Below are positions 23,715 through 31,831 of a stretch of 36,972 nucleotides of DNA, piece after piece. The number at the start of each line of letters is the position of its first letter. Position 1 is the first letter of the stretch. The notes beneath the pieces were generated by a model. It saw only the letters and a list, made by a program, of their open reading frames with translations, ran no database searches and had not been told where the DNA came from. The position numbers and the translations under genes are program-made. Source of the DNA: Ignavibacteriales bacterium (GTDB taxonomy: Bacteria; Bacteroidota; Ignavibacteria; UBA10030; F1-140-MAGs086). Location: NCBI GenBank assembly GCA_018335975.1, contig JAGXRH010000090.1, forward strand, positions 1-36,972, in the 5' to 3' direction.

Positions 23715-24683
23715 ATGAAAAAATCTAACCTTTTACTCATTGTCGCTTTTGTAATTTTATTTGCAATCACACTTCTCTATTTAATGCCGAGCGGTGAACG
23801 TGAAGCGACGTACTCGCTGGAAAACGTGAACATAAAATTCGATTCGGCGGCGATTACGAAAATTGAAATCAAACACAGTGAAGAAAACAAGTCTGTAACT
23901 TTGGAAAATGTTGACGGCAAATGGAAAATTACTTCGCCGGTGAATTATCCCGCAGATGCTCCTTCTGCGCAGAGAATTGTTGATGGCGCGGCGAAGTTCA
24001 AAATATCTTCTCTCATTTCGAGTAATGTTGAAAAGCAATCGCAATTCCAAGTTGATTCCAGCGGAACGCAACTCACAATTACGGAGAAGAATGGAAAAGC
24101 GACGACGTTTATTATTGGAAAATCCGGACCAACGTATTCCGAAGTCTATGTTCGCATTCCGAATAAAGACGATGTGTATCTCGCTGAAGGATTTGATTCG
24201 TATTCGTTGAATAAAAGTGTCAAGGATTGGCGCGACAGAACGATTTACAAAGCAGAGCGTGATTCAATAAAAGAAATTTCGATTTCTTCAATGGTGAAAG
24301 ATGAAAAGAAGAAAACTTCTTCGCCGGAGGAATTTATGCTGATAAAAGACAGCTCGCAGTGGATGGTGAATGGTGATTCAGCAGATAATAATAAAGTGAA
24401 TTCCTTGCTCGGTTCGCTTTCTAATTTTCGTTGCGACGAATTCATTGATAGCAACGTAACGTTTTCCGAAATGCTTGGTTCAGTAAAAGTGAAAAGTAAT
24501 TCTACTGCCGGAATGGAAGAAACTGCATTGATGTTTTATCCGGTGGAAAGTGATTCGATGAAATATTACGTTCGCACATCCACTTCATCGCAAGTGTTTC
24601 AAGTGTCAAAATGGATGATGCAAAATGTATTAAAGCAGAAAAGTGAATTACTCGCAATAAAAAAAGATGAAGAAAAAAAATAA
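23715..24683 (+). CDS. DUF4340 domain protein
   Basis: This 322-residue protein has an N-terminal membrane anchor (LLLIVAFVILFAITLLYLMP). Repeated beta-sandwich units of the DUF4340 kind follow: ITKIEIKHSEENKSVTLENVDGKWKI, TTFIIGKSGPTYSEVYVRIP and DVYLAEGF. Genes of this family usually follow gldG-type genes and are presumed to belong to the same ABC system. It is the last gene of the long train that starts at 7999; a strong terminator follows. Confidence 0.85.
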   Translation: MKKSNLLLIVAFVILFAITLLYLMPSGEREATYSLENVNIKFDSAAITKIEIKHSEENKSVTLENVDGKWKITSPVNYPADAPSAQRIVDGAAKFKISSLISSNVEKQSQFQVDSSGTQLTITEKNGKATTFIIGKSGPTYSEVYVRIPNKDDVYLAEGFDSYSLNKSVKDWRDRTIYKAERDSIKEISISSMVKDEKKKTSSPEEFMLIKDSSQWMVNGDSADNNKVNSLLGSLSNFRCDEFIDSNVTFSEMLGSVKVKSNSTAGMEETALMFYPVESDSMKYYVRTSTSSQVFQVSKWMMQNVLKQKSELLAIKKDEEKK

Positions 24684-24710
24684 TAGTGTTCGATGTTCTG
24701 AATAAGTTGC

Positions 24711-24752
24711 AAAGGCGATTTCCAAAACGAAGTCGCCTTTCGTTTTTTTTTT
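24711..24752 (+). terminator. Rho-independent terminator ending the bat-gld train
   Basis: An 8-bp stem AAAGGCGA (24711-24718) with TCGCCTTT (24733-24740) and a 14-base loop is followed by CG and a run of ten Ts. Confidence 0.92.
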
Positions 24753-24815
24753 ATTGGTAAAATTTCTAACTTCTGCCCGCAAAAAATCAAAAAACTATTT
24801 TTTTAGGAATAAACT

Positions 24816-26183
24816 ATGGATAAAATAAACCGCTTGCTCTTTTTTGTCATTTTCTGTTGCACGTTTTCCGTTTCGGCAGAGAAGATGGAAATTGCTTTTG
24901 AACAATATACATTGAAGAACGGTATGACGGTGATTCTTCACGAAGACCGCTCTGCCCCCGTAGCCGCTGTGATGGTAATGTATCATGTCGGTTCAAAGAA
25001 CGAAAAACCAAAGCGCACCGGATTCGCGCATTTGTTTGAACATATGATGTTTCAAGGTTCAGCAAATGTCGGCGATGATGAGCATTTTAAGATGTTGCAG
25101 GAAGTCGGCGCGAATATTAATGGAACGACCAATGAAGACCGCACGAATTATTTTGAAGTGGTCCCGAGTAATTATCTTGAGTTGGCGTTGTATCTCGAAT
25201 CGGACAGAATGGGATTTCTCCTTCCTGCAATGACGCAAACAAAACTCGACAATCAACGGGATGTGGTGAAAAATGAACGGCGCCAGAGTTATGACAATCA
25301 GCCGTACGGAACTTCGAGTGAAAAAATTTCAGCCGCAATGTTTCCTGCGGAACACCCATACCATTGGCCGGTGATTGGCTATATGGAGGATTTAAGTGCG
25401 GCAGCAATGGATGATGTTCAGGATTTTTTTAAGACGTATTACGCTCCCAATAACGCCTGTCTCGTAATAGCCGGTGATTTTGAAAAAAAACAAACGAAGG
25501 ATTGGGTTGAAAAATATTTCGGAGAATTTTCCCGCGGAAAAGATTTTGACCGACCGAGGTTGAAGCCTGTTTCACTTTCCGAGGACAAGAGAATGGTATT
25601 TGAAGATAAAGTTAAATTACCGCGATTGTATCTTTCTTGGGTTTCGGCTCCGATGAATACTCGTGAGGATGCCGTGTTGGATGTTCTCACGGATATATTG
25701 AGTGCGGGGAAAACCTCACGTTTGTATAAATCATTGGTGTATGAAAAACAAATAGCGCAATCTGCTTTTGCTTTTCAAGGCGGAATGGAAATTGCCGGTC
25801 AGTTGGAATTACAGGTAACTGCAAAGCCGGAAAAGACGCTTGCCGAAATGGAAACCGCAGTGAACGAAGTTCTGGATGAGTTACTGAACAATGGTGTTAC
25901 ACAAAAAGAAATAGACAACGCGTTAACCCAAAAAGAGGCGCAACTCGTCAACGGATTATCCACTGTGTTGGGAAAAGCAAATCAACTCGCTTCCTACTAT
26001 ACCTACACAGGCGACCCCGGAAATATCAATAAAGAACTGGAACGATTCAAAGGAATAACAGCGGGAGAAATTCTCGCCGTAGCCAAAAAATATCTCACAG
26101 CGAAGAAAATTGTTTTAAGCATTGTTCCCGAAGGAAAAACAAATTTAGCCGCAACAAATTCTCTTCAATGGAAAGGAAATTAA
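24816..26183 (+). CDS. M16 family zinc metallopeptidase, catalytic member
   Basis: This 455-residue protein has a signal peptide (1-~21). The inverted zinc motif HLFEH is at 72-76, with the third ligand Glu154 in NERRQSYDNQPYG, about 77 residues on, as expected for pitrilysin/insulinase-type peptidases. It is probably periplasmic and degrades peptides. AGGAAT precedes the ATG. It pairs with the following gene, which lacks the zinc motif, as in two-subunit M16B peptidases. Confidence 0.92.
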   Translation: MDKINRLLFFVIFCCTFSVSAEKMEIAFEQYTLKNGMTVILHEDRSAPVAAVMVMYHVGSKNEKPKRTGFAHLFEHMMFQGSANVGDDEHFKMLQEVGANINGTTNEDRTNYFEVVPSNYLELALYLESDRMGFLLPAMTQTKLDNQRDVVKNERRQSYDNQPYGTSSEKISAAMFPAEHPYHWPVIGYMEDLSAAAMDDVQDFFKTYYAPNNACLVIAGDFEKKQTKDWVEKYFGEFSRGKDFDRPRLKPVSLSEDKRMVFEDKVKLPRLYLSWVSAPMNTREDAVLDVLTDILSAGKTSRLYKSLVYEKQIAQSAFAFQGGMEIAGQLELQVTAKPEKTLAEMETAVNEVLDELLNNGVTQKEIDNALTQKEAQLVNGLSTVLGKANQLASYYTYTGDPGNINKELERFKGITAGEILAVAKKYLTAKKIVLSIVPEGKTNLAATNSLQWKGN

Positions 26184-26185
26184 CA

Positions 26186-27676
26186 ATGAAACAATTTACC
26201 GTTCAAACGAAAAAATTTAAAATGAATAACCTCGTGTCCCGATACAAGATTCTTTTTGTTACCATAATTTTATTTTCTGTTTGTTCTGCCTCAAATGTTC
26301 TAACAAAAGAACTTGACAGGACAAAACGTCCAATGGGACAGGTAGCGCCGAAAATAAAATTACCGAAAATTCAAAAAGCCAAATTAACAAACGGTCTAAA
26401 CATCTGGCTGGTGGAGCATCATGAGTTGCCGACCGTTGCGCTCAATTTGGTGATTCAATCCGGTTCCGACCACGATTTAAGTCAATCAGGATTAGCAGCA
26501 ATGACGGCAGATATGTTGGATGAAGGAACACGAACACGCGACGCATTACAAATTGCGGATGAACTCGAATCCATCGGAGCCTCAATGGGCGTATCATCGA
26601 GTGTTGATGGTTCTTTCGCTTCACTTTCCACCCTTACCAAACATTTTGATAAAGCGTTGAATATTTATGCTGATGTATTGATGAATCCCTCATTTCCGGA
26701 CAAAGAATTTCAGCGATTGAGGAAACAACGATTAACTTCGCTTATGCAGCAGCGCGACCAACCCCCGGCAATTGCTAATAATTCATTCAATTTTATTCTC
26801 TACGGTTCACAACATCCGTACGGAAATAACGTTACGGGAAATGAAACCTCATTGAATGAAATGACGGTGGATGATTGTGAAAATTTTTATCGAACATATT
26901 ATCGCCCGAACAATGCCACGCTGGTTATTGTTGGCGATGTTTCGTTAAAAGAAGTTTCATCAAAACTCGAAACCTCGTTTGCAAATTGGAAGAAACAGGA
27001 TGCCACGGCAATCACCATACCGGAAGTGCAGCCGATTTCAAAACGTGTGGTGTACTTAATTGATAAACCGGGCGCGGCACAGTCGGAAATTCGCATTGGG
27101 TATCCTGCGCTTGCACGAAGTACGCCGGATTATTTCCCCGTAATGGTGATGAACAGAATGCTTGGGGGACAGTTTGCAAGTCGTATCAATATGAATTTAC
27201 GCGAGAAACACGGTTATACCTACGGCGCACGTTCCGGATTTTCTTTTTTGAAAGGTACTGGACCTTTTTCAGCATCTGCTGGGGTAACGACTGCGAAAAC
27301 CGATAGTTCACTCATCGAATTTATGTACGAACTGAACAAGATGTATGCAGAAGGAATGACGGTTGACGAACTCTCGTTTGTAAAGAAAGGACTCATTGGC
27401 GGTTTTGCATTAGGATTTGAAACGCCAAGTCAAATCGCCGGTGGGTTACAGAGCATTATTCTGTATGGATTGCCCGAAAATTATTTCGAAAACTACCTCA
27501 CCAACATTGAGAAAATTTCCCTCAGCGACGTGGAAAAAGTCTCTAAGAAATATCTTGATACAGAAAAGATGGCTGTCGTCGTTGTTGGTGACCTCACGGT
27601 TATAAAGGATGGCATTCTTTCTCTCCGGTTGGGTGAAATTGAATATCGCGACGTTGATGGAAAGCCGATTCGATAA
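26186..27676 (+). CDS. M16 family peptidase-like subunit without zinc motif
   Basis: This 496-residue protein has a hydrophobic signal segment (ILFVTIILFSVCSAS) and the M16 fold (KLTNGLNIWLVEHHELPTVA). At the place of HxxEH it reads SGLAAMTADML, so it cannot bind zinc. It keeps the Arg/Tyr substrate-handling region LREKHGYTYGARSGF, usual for the non-catalytic partner in M16B pairs. The start at 26186 is 2 bases after the previous stop and follows GGAAAGGAAA; ATG 26168 (overlapping the previous gene) and ATG 26222 are alternatives. Confidence 0.9.
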   Translation: MKQFTVQTKKFKMNNLVSRYKILFVTIILFSVCSASNVLTKELDRTKRPMGQVAPKIKLPKIQKAKLTNGLNIWLVEHHELPTVALNLVIQSGSDHDLSQSGLAAMTADMLDEGTRTRDALQIADELESIGASMGVSSSVDGSFASLSTLTKHFDKALNIYADVLMNPSFPDKEFQRLRKQRLTSLMQQRDQPPAIANNSFNFILYGSQHPYGNNVTGNETSLNEMTVDDCENFYRTYYRPNNATLVIVGDVSLKEVSSKLETSFANWKKQDATAITIPEVQPISKRVVYLIDKPGAAQSEIRIGYPALARSTPDYFPVMVMNRMLGGQFASRINMNLREKHGYTYGARSGFSFLKGTGPFSASAGVTTAKTDSSLIEFMYELNKMYAEGMTVDELSFVKKGLIGGFALGFETPSQIAGGLQSIILYGLPENYFENYLTNIEKISLSDVEKVSKKYLDTEKMAVVVVGDLTVIKDGILSLRLGEIEYRDVDGKPIR

Positions 27677-27704
27677 CTTTTCCTGTTTGTAGAGGCACAT
27701 CGTT

Positions 27705-28145
27705 GTGGATATTGAGGGCGCTAAAAAAATATTCGAAGAGTACGTACACGAAAAAAAATTACGTATAACACCTGAACGATATGAAGTGTTGAATGCCGCG
27801 ATGAATTTCGACGGACATTTTGATGCCGATGAACTGTTCAGCGTTATGCGTTCTAAGAAATCAAAAATATCCCGTGCAACCGTGTATAACACTCTCGACG
27901 TGTTGATTGCGTGTGGATTACTCTCAAAATATCGTTTCGATGAAAAACATTCCCGGTACGAACGGGCATTCGGTCGTCCCCGTCATGACCATTTGATTTG
28001 CATTGGCTGCGGCGATATTATTGAGTTTGTTGCGCCGAAGTTGGAGAAGATTCAAAAGGATATTTGTGAAACGCATAGTTTTCAACCACAAAATTCTACG
28101 CTGCAGATTTTTGGCTATTGCGAGAAATGTCAAAAACCGAAATGA
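27705..28145 (+). CDS. Fur-family metalloregulator (Fur/PerR type)
   Basis: This 146-residue DNA-binding regulator has an N-terminal winged helix (RITPERYEVLNAAMNFDGHF, SRATVYNTLDVL) and a C-terminal metal/dimer domain with HDH (94-96). The two structural zinc pairs are Cys99/Cys102 (CIGC) and Cys139/Cys142 (CEKC). Whether it senses iron (Fur), peroxide (PerR) or zinc (Zur) cannot be decided from the sequence. Being next to feo genes favours iron. The start is GTG with GAGG ahead. A diverged second copy of its last 25 codons lies at 28670-28747, beyond the inserted toxin-antitoxin pair. Confidence 0.88.
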   Translation: MDIEGAKKIFEEYVHEKKLRITPERYEVLNAAMNFDGHFDADELFSVMRSKKSKISRATVYNTLDVLIACGLLSKYRFDEKHSRYERAFGRPRHDHLICIGCGDIIEFVAPKLEKIQKDICETHSFQPQNSTLQIFGYCEKCQKPK

Positions 28146-28206
28146 GAATATCCAATATATAATCCTGTGAATGTTTAACCTCCGAATTTAATTGAAACAA
28201 TATTTT

Positions 28207-28407
28207 ATGCAAGAAACAACGTTTGTAACCATACCAAAAGCAATGACCGGGAAGGAAGAATTAGTCATCATACCAAAAAAAATACTTGAACTGCTTTTGA
28301 AAGACAATAGTGGAGAGGATGAAGTACTCCGCTGGTCGCGTGAAGCCAAAAAAATGAAGAAAGCAGGTAAACTTTCTCTACTTCACTCTCTCAAAGATTT
28401 GCGATAA
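28207..28407 (+). CDS. Small protein, probable antitoxin of the RelE-like toxin
   Basis: This 66-residue protein opens with TTFVTIPKAMTGKEELVIIPKK, resembling the swapped-hairpin start of AbrB-type or RelB-type antitoxins. A charged helix follows (DEVLRWSREAKKMKKAGKLS). It ends one base before the toxin gene. ATG 28207 is used; a TTG at 28192 is in frame but less likely. Confidence 0.75.
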   Translation: MQETTFVTIPKAMTGKEELVIIPKKILELLLKDNSGEDEVLRWSREAKKMKKAGKLSLLHSLKDLR

Positions 28408-28408
28408 A

Positions 28409-28663
28409 GTGACTATTCATTTCTATCCGAAGTTTCACGCATCGTACCGAAAACTTTCACTCGAAATAAAAAAGAAAGCAGAACGTCGGGAAATTATGTT
28501 TCGCAATAACCCATTTGATACTCGTTTGAAAACGCATAAACTCCATGGCAAGTTAAAAGACTTGTGGAGTTTTTCCATTGATGAACGGTACCGTGTTCTG
28601 TTTGAGTTTGATGGAGACGATGTGATATTTTTAGATGTCGGAGACCACGATATGTATAAATAA
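28409..28663 (+). CDS. RelE/YoeB-like mRNA interferase toxin
   Basis: This 84-residue protein has the RelE/ParE-type fold signature: FHASYRKLSLEIKKKAERRE, then LKTHKLHGKLKDLWSFSI, ERYRVLFEFDGDDVIFLDVG and a final HDMYK. These are the usual positions of catalytic basic residues in ribosome-dependent RNA-cutting toxins. GTG start, one base after the antitoxin stop. The pair sits between fur and a duplicated fur 3' end. Confidence 0.85.
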   Translation: MTIHFYPKFHASYRKLSLEIKKKAERREIMFRNNPFDTRLKTHKLHGKLKDLWSFSIDERYRVLFEFDGDDVIFLDVGDHDMYK

Positions 28664-28669
28664 TTAACA

Positions 28670-28747
28670 CAAAAAGAAATTTGTGAAACACAAAACTCTA
28701 TGTTGCAAATTTTTGGCTATTGTTCAAAGTGCCAAAAAGAAAAATAA
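28670..28747 (+). pseudogene. Diverged duplicate of the 3' end of the Fur-family gene
   Basis: The DNA encodes QKEICET directly followed by QNSMLQIFGYCSKCQKEK and a TAA stop. The gene at 27705-28145 ends QKDICET, HSFQP, QNSTLQIFGYCEKCQKPK. The two agree at 21 of 25 aligned residues, with five codons missing in the fragment, and many codons differ silently. It has no start of its own, so it is a fragment left beyond the toxin-antitoxin pair. Confidence 0.88.
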
Positions 28748-28771
28748 TTCGTAGGGTGTCATAAAATCCCA

Positions 28772-28810
28772 AACCTTCAATCACATTCTCGATTGAAGGT
28801 TTTTTGTTTT
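28772..28810 (+). terminator. Rho-independent terminator before the feo operon
   Basis: A stem of 11-12 bp, AAACCTTCAATC (28771-28782) with GATTGAAGGTTT (28791-28802), encloses an 8-base loop and is followed by TTTTGTTTT. It closes the fur/toxin region. Confidence 0.88.
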
Positions 28811-28814
28811 AAAC

Positions 28815-28862
28815 TTGCTTCGTTTTCAAAATTCTCTTATATTTATTTAGACTAAATCTAAA
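28815..28862 (+). promoter_or_regulatory. feo promoter with overlapping palindromic metal-regulator operator
   Basis: TTGCTT (28815-28820), a 17-base spacer and TATATT (28838-28843) make a good -35/-10 pair. Directly after it, at 28846-28862, lies TTTAGACTAAATCTAAA, a near-perfect palindrome of half-sites TTTAG and CTAAA where transcription should start. The palindrome resembles boxes bound by DtxR/IdeR/MntR-family iron or manganese repressors more than the classical Fur box, so repression of feo by metal is likely. The identity of the regulator is inference. Confidence 0.6.
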
Positions 28863-28882
28863 CAAGAACATATTTTTGAACT

Positions 28883-29134
28883 ATGCAAACACAATTTTCA
28901 GAAAAAACTCTCTTTGATATTCCTTCCGGAGCCGAAGTGTTTGTGCAACGACTCACATCTGAGCCACAACTTAGCGAACGATTACGCGAAATGGGATTTT
29001 GCGAAAATGCGAAAGTGAAATGCGTTTCCAAGGGAGGAAATGGATTAATTTGTCTCGTGTGTAACAGCAGAATTGGAATCAACGATATGCTTGCAAAGCA
29101 AATTGTTGTTCATCACGAAAATATTTATGCGTGA
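28883..29134 (+). CDS. feoA: FeoA-domain protein (first copy)
   Basis: This 83-residue cytoplasmic SH3-like protein of the ferrous-iron uptake system carries the family pattern RLTSEPQLSERLREMGFCENAKVKCVSKGGNGLICLVCNSRIGINDMLAKQI (quoted in parts: LSERLREMGF, GGNGLICLV, SRIGINDMLA). It is the first gene of the operon. It overlaps the second FeoA gene by 8 bases. FeoA proteins are thought to regulate FeoB; two separate FeoA proteins are common in this bacterial group. Confidence 0.9.
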   Translation: MQTQFSEKTLFDIPSGAEVFVQRLTSEPQLSERLREMGFCENAKVKCVSKGGNGLICLVCNSRIGINDMLAKQIVVHHENIYA

Positions 29135-29369
29135 AGTTTCACTCAGCACATTAGCAATCGGCGAAGGAGGAAAAGTCAGCCAACTCAACGGCGCGGATTC
29201 GTCACTTCGACAACGATTGATGGAAATGGGAATTATTCGTGGGACAAAAATTTCCATTGAACGGTTTGCTCCGCTCGGCGACCCGATAGAAATCAATGTT
29301 CGCGGCTACCGTCTTTCACTTCGGAAAAAAGAAGCGGAACACATTCTTGTTCATTGCGAAGACAAGTGA
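29127..29369 (+). CDS. FeoA-domain protein (second copy)
   Basis: This 80-residue FeoA protein has LRQRLMEMGIIRGTKISIER, PLGDPIEINVRGYRLSLRKKEA, which is closer to the consensus FeoA than the first copy (it keeps GDP(I/L)xxxxRGYxLSLR). The ATG at 29127 overlaps the end of the first copy, and its TGA overlaps the feoB GTG, so all three are probably translationally coupled. Confidence 0.92.
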   Translation: MREVSLSTLAIGEGGKVSQLNGADSSLRQRLMEMGIIRGTKISIERFAPLGDPIEINVRGYRLSLRKKEAEHILVHCEDK

Positions 29370-31495
29370 ATACACAAGAAAAAAAAACTGATACTACAAC
29401 AATCCCTCGTTATATTGCGCTGGTAGGAAATCCGAATTGCGGAAAAACAACGCTCTTCAACGCGCTTACGGGAATGAAACAACGAGTGGGAAATTATTCC
29501 GGCGTTACGGTTGAAAAAAAAGAAGGAACATTTTCTCTTGGCTCAACAGAAATTACTCTCCTTGATTTACCCGGCACTTATAGTTTAATTTCACGTTCTC
29601 CTGACGAAAAAATTGCGGCAGATATACTTCTTGGTCACCACGGCGACCAAGGAAAAACAGAACTTGCAGAAAAACCGCAAGCAGTAATTTGCGTTGTTGA
29701 TGCAAGCAATCTCGAACGCAATCTTTTTCTTGCCTCACAAATAATTGACTTGCACATTCCCGTAATTGTAGCGCTCACGATGGTTGATTCAGCTGAGCAG
29801 ATGGGAATAAAAGTTGATGCTCAAAAACTTTCACAACTTCTTGGTGTTCCGGTTGTCAAAATCAATGCCCCGCGAAAAACCGGACTCGATAAACTTCTCT
29901 TTGCAATTCCGCAACTTTCCACTTCAAAACAAACGGAACGAAAATGGAAAATGCCGGAACGTGTTGAAGATGCAACAACAGAAATCCAACAACTTCTCAA
30001 ACAAGCATATCAATACGAATTCCCGAAAGCATTTTTTGAAACGCTCCGTTTGCTTTCTTCTGATGATTTGCACACGAACGGAAATGGTTCGCTCGATAAT
30101 AATATTCGAACAAAATTAGAAACACATTTCCAAACATTTGATAAACTTGGCATTGATAGACGCGCAGTAGCAATCGAATCGCGTTATTCGTGGATTCAGT
30201 CGGTGTGCAGCCAAGTTCTTCACGTTGAAACAGTTTCGCAATCACTCAGTGATAAACTCGATAAAATTTTCACGCACAAAATTTGGGGATTTGCCGTTTT
30301 CCTCACGCTGATGGGATTTATGTTTCACGCAATTTTTACGTGGGCAAATTATCCAATGGAGTTAATCGCAAGCGGAATAAATTTTCTCGGAGAAAGTATT
30401 TCTGCAATCATTCCACGCGGAGATTTTCAAGATTTAATAGTGAACGGCGCGCTTGCCGGAGTAGGCGCAGTGGTAATGTTTCTTCCGCAAATTTTACTTC
30501 TCTTTTTATTTCTCGGGTTGCTCGAAGACACAGGATATATGGCGCGTGCGGCATTTATTATGGACAAACTGATGTCGAAGTTCGGATTGCACGGAAAATC
30601 TTTTATTCCATTACTCAGTTCATTTGCGTGTGCAATTCCCGGAATTATGGCAACGCGAACAATTGAAAATCGCAAAAACAGAATTGCAACAATTCTCGTT
30701 GCGCCGTTGATGAGTTGTAGCGCACGACTTCCGGTTTATACATTGATGATTGCAACGTTTATTCCAAATATTATCGTCGGAATATTTTCTCTTCCCGCGC
30801 TTATAATGTTTGCAATGTATATTATCGGAATCGTTGCGGCACTTTCTGTTGCAACATTTTTCAAGAAAACTTTTTTAAAAAGCGCGCCTTCGATTTTCTT
30901 GATGGAATTACCGCCGTATCGAAAACCATCAATGAAGACGGTAGCGATTTATATGTGGGAACGCGCAGTGCATTTTTTAAGTCGCGCCGGTACAATCATT
31001 CTCGGCGTTTCGATTATTCTGTGGTTTCTCGCAACTTATCCGAAAATGGAAAACGCTACTCCATCGCAACGATTGGAAAACAGTTTTGCAGGACGTGCAG
31101 GAAAATTTATTGAGCCGATTATCAAGCCGCTCGGTTTTAATTGGAAAATCGGTGTTGGTTTGATTGGTTCGTTATTGCAACGGGAAGTTTTCGTAAGCAC
31201 GATGGGAACAATGTATAATATCGAGGATTCGCAATCGGGAAAGAGTTCGACGTTGATTGAAAAATTGCAGAACGATGTTGATACTACGACAGGGAAAAAA
31301 ATATTCACTCCGCTTGTTGCATTGTGTTTGATGATTTACTACGTTCTCTCAATGCAATGTATGTCCACAATCGCCGTAACAAAACGCGAAACAAATGGAT
31401 GGAAATGGCCTGCGGTGCAATTCGGTTATATGACTGTGCTTGCTTACGTTGTTACTTTTTTTGTGTATCGTGTTGGAATATCATTAGGATTCTGA
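29366..31495 (+). CDS. feoB: FeoB ferrous iron transporter
   Basis: This 709-residue inner-membrane Fe(II) transporter has an N-terminal G domain with G1 GNPNCGKT (21-28) and G3 DLPG (67-70). A helical GDI-like spacer follows, then about eight membrane helices with the Gate motifs (LGLLEDTGYMARAAFIMDKL, SFACAIPGIMATR, PLMSCSARLPVY). The G4 motif reads TMVD (138-141) where N(K/M)xD is usual. The GTG start overlaps the second FeoA gene by GTGA; a TTG at 29354 is less likely. Confidence 0.95.
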   Translation: MNTQEKKTDTTTIPRYIALVGNPNCGKTTLFNALTGMKQRVGNYSGVTVEKKEGTFSLGSTEITLLDLPGTYSLISRSPDEKIAADILLGHHGDQGKTELAEKPQAVICVVDASNLERNLFLASQIIDLHIPVIVALTMVDSAEQMGIKVDAQKLSQLLGVPVVKINAPRKTGLDKLLFAIPQLSTSKQTERKWKMPERVEDATTEIQQLLKQAYQYEFPKAFFETLRLLSSDDLHTNGNGSLDNNIRTKLETHFQTFDKLGIDRRAVAIESRYSWIQSVCSQVLHVETVSQSLSDKLDKIFTHKIWGFAVFLTLMGFMFHAIFTWANYPMELIASGINFLGESISAIIPRGDFQDLIVNGALAGVGAVVMFLPQILLLFLFLGLLEDTGYMARAAFIMDKLMSKFGLHGKSFIPLLSSFACAIPGIMATRTIENRKNRIATILVAPLMSCSARLPVYTLMIATFIPNIIVGIFSLPALIMFAMYIIGIVAALSVATFFKKTFLKSAPSIFLMELPPYRKPSMKTVAIYMWERAVHFLSRAGTIILGVSIILWFLATYPKMENATPSQRLENSFAGRAGKFIEPIIKPLGFNWKIGVGLIGSLLQREVFVSTMGTMYNIEDSQSGKSSTLIEKLQNDVDTTTGKKIFTPLVALCLMIYYVLSMQCMSTIAVTKRETNGWKWPAVQFGYMTVLAYVVTFFVYRVGISLGF

Positions 31496-31545
31496 AGTTT
31501 GGGGAGGGGAGTAATGGAACGTTGGAGTGTTGTATTAAAGAAGAA

Positions 31546-31586
31546 AATTGAATCAGTTGAAGTAGTATTCAATTCCTTTTTTAATT
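31546..31586 (+). terminator. Possible weak terminator after feoB
   Basis: AATTGAAT (31546-31553) pairs with ATTCAATT (31567-31574), followed by CC and a T-run from 31577. The stem is A+T-only apart from one pair, so it would be weak and may only attenuate transcription into the small gene that follows. The T-run is also part of a TTTTTAACTTTTCATTTTTAA repeat (31577-31608) of the family seen at 19533. Confidence 0.35.
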
Positions 31587-31611
31587 TTTAACTTTTCATT
31601 TTTAATTGTCT

Positions 31612-31785
31612 ATGAATTGGCAGGAAATATTATCTCTCTCCATTGTTGCTGCGACTGGCACGCTTTTTGTAATTAAGTATTTACGAAAGCATCGCAACAC
31701 AAAAAATAATTGCGAAAATGGTTGCGGATGTTCGATAAGTGAATCAACTGTTTTAAATATGAGAAACCTTCAATCAAAATTGTAA
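31612..31785 (+). CDS. FeoB-associated Cys-rich membrane protein
   Basis: This 57-residue protein has one membrane helix (ILSLSIVAATGTLFVIKYL, residues ~6-24), then a basic stretch and a cysteine cluster C-x3-C-x-C (Cys34, Cys38, Cys40 in NNCENGCGCS). A short protein with a single N-terminal helix, the basic KYLRKHR and a small Cys motif right after feoB is the pattern of the FeoB-associated Cys-rich family (sometimes equated with FeoC-like roles). It may bind iron or partner FeoB; this is not shown directly. Confidence 0.8.
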   Translation: MNWQEILSLSIVAATGTLFVIKYLRKHRNTKNNCENGCGCSISESTVLNMRNLQSKL

Positions 31786-31792
31786 ATAAAAA

Positions 31793-31831
31793 GAGTGTGT
31801 TGCTTTTCCGGCAAGAATTTACAACACACTC
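31793..31831. terminator. Strong hairpin downstream of the feo operon
   Basis: A perfect 10-bp stem, GAGTGTGTTG (31793-31802) with CAACACACTC (31822-31831), has a 19-base loop. It is placed 7 bases after the stop of the small feo gene, as a terminator would be. The T-rich tail (TTTTTATTT) is on the minus strand, however, and the plus-strand side continues AAAATG. It may end the feo transcript inefficiently, stabilise its 3' end, or act on antisense transcription. Confidence 0.5.
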
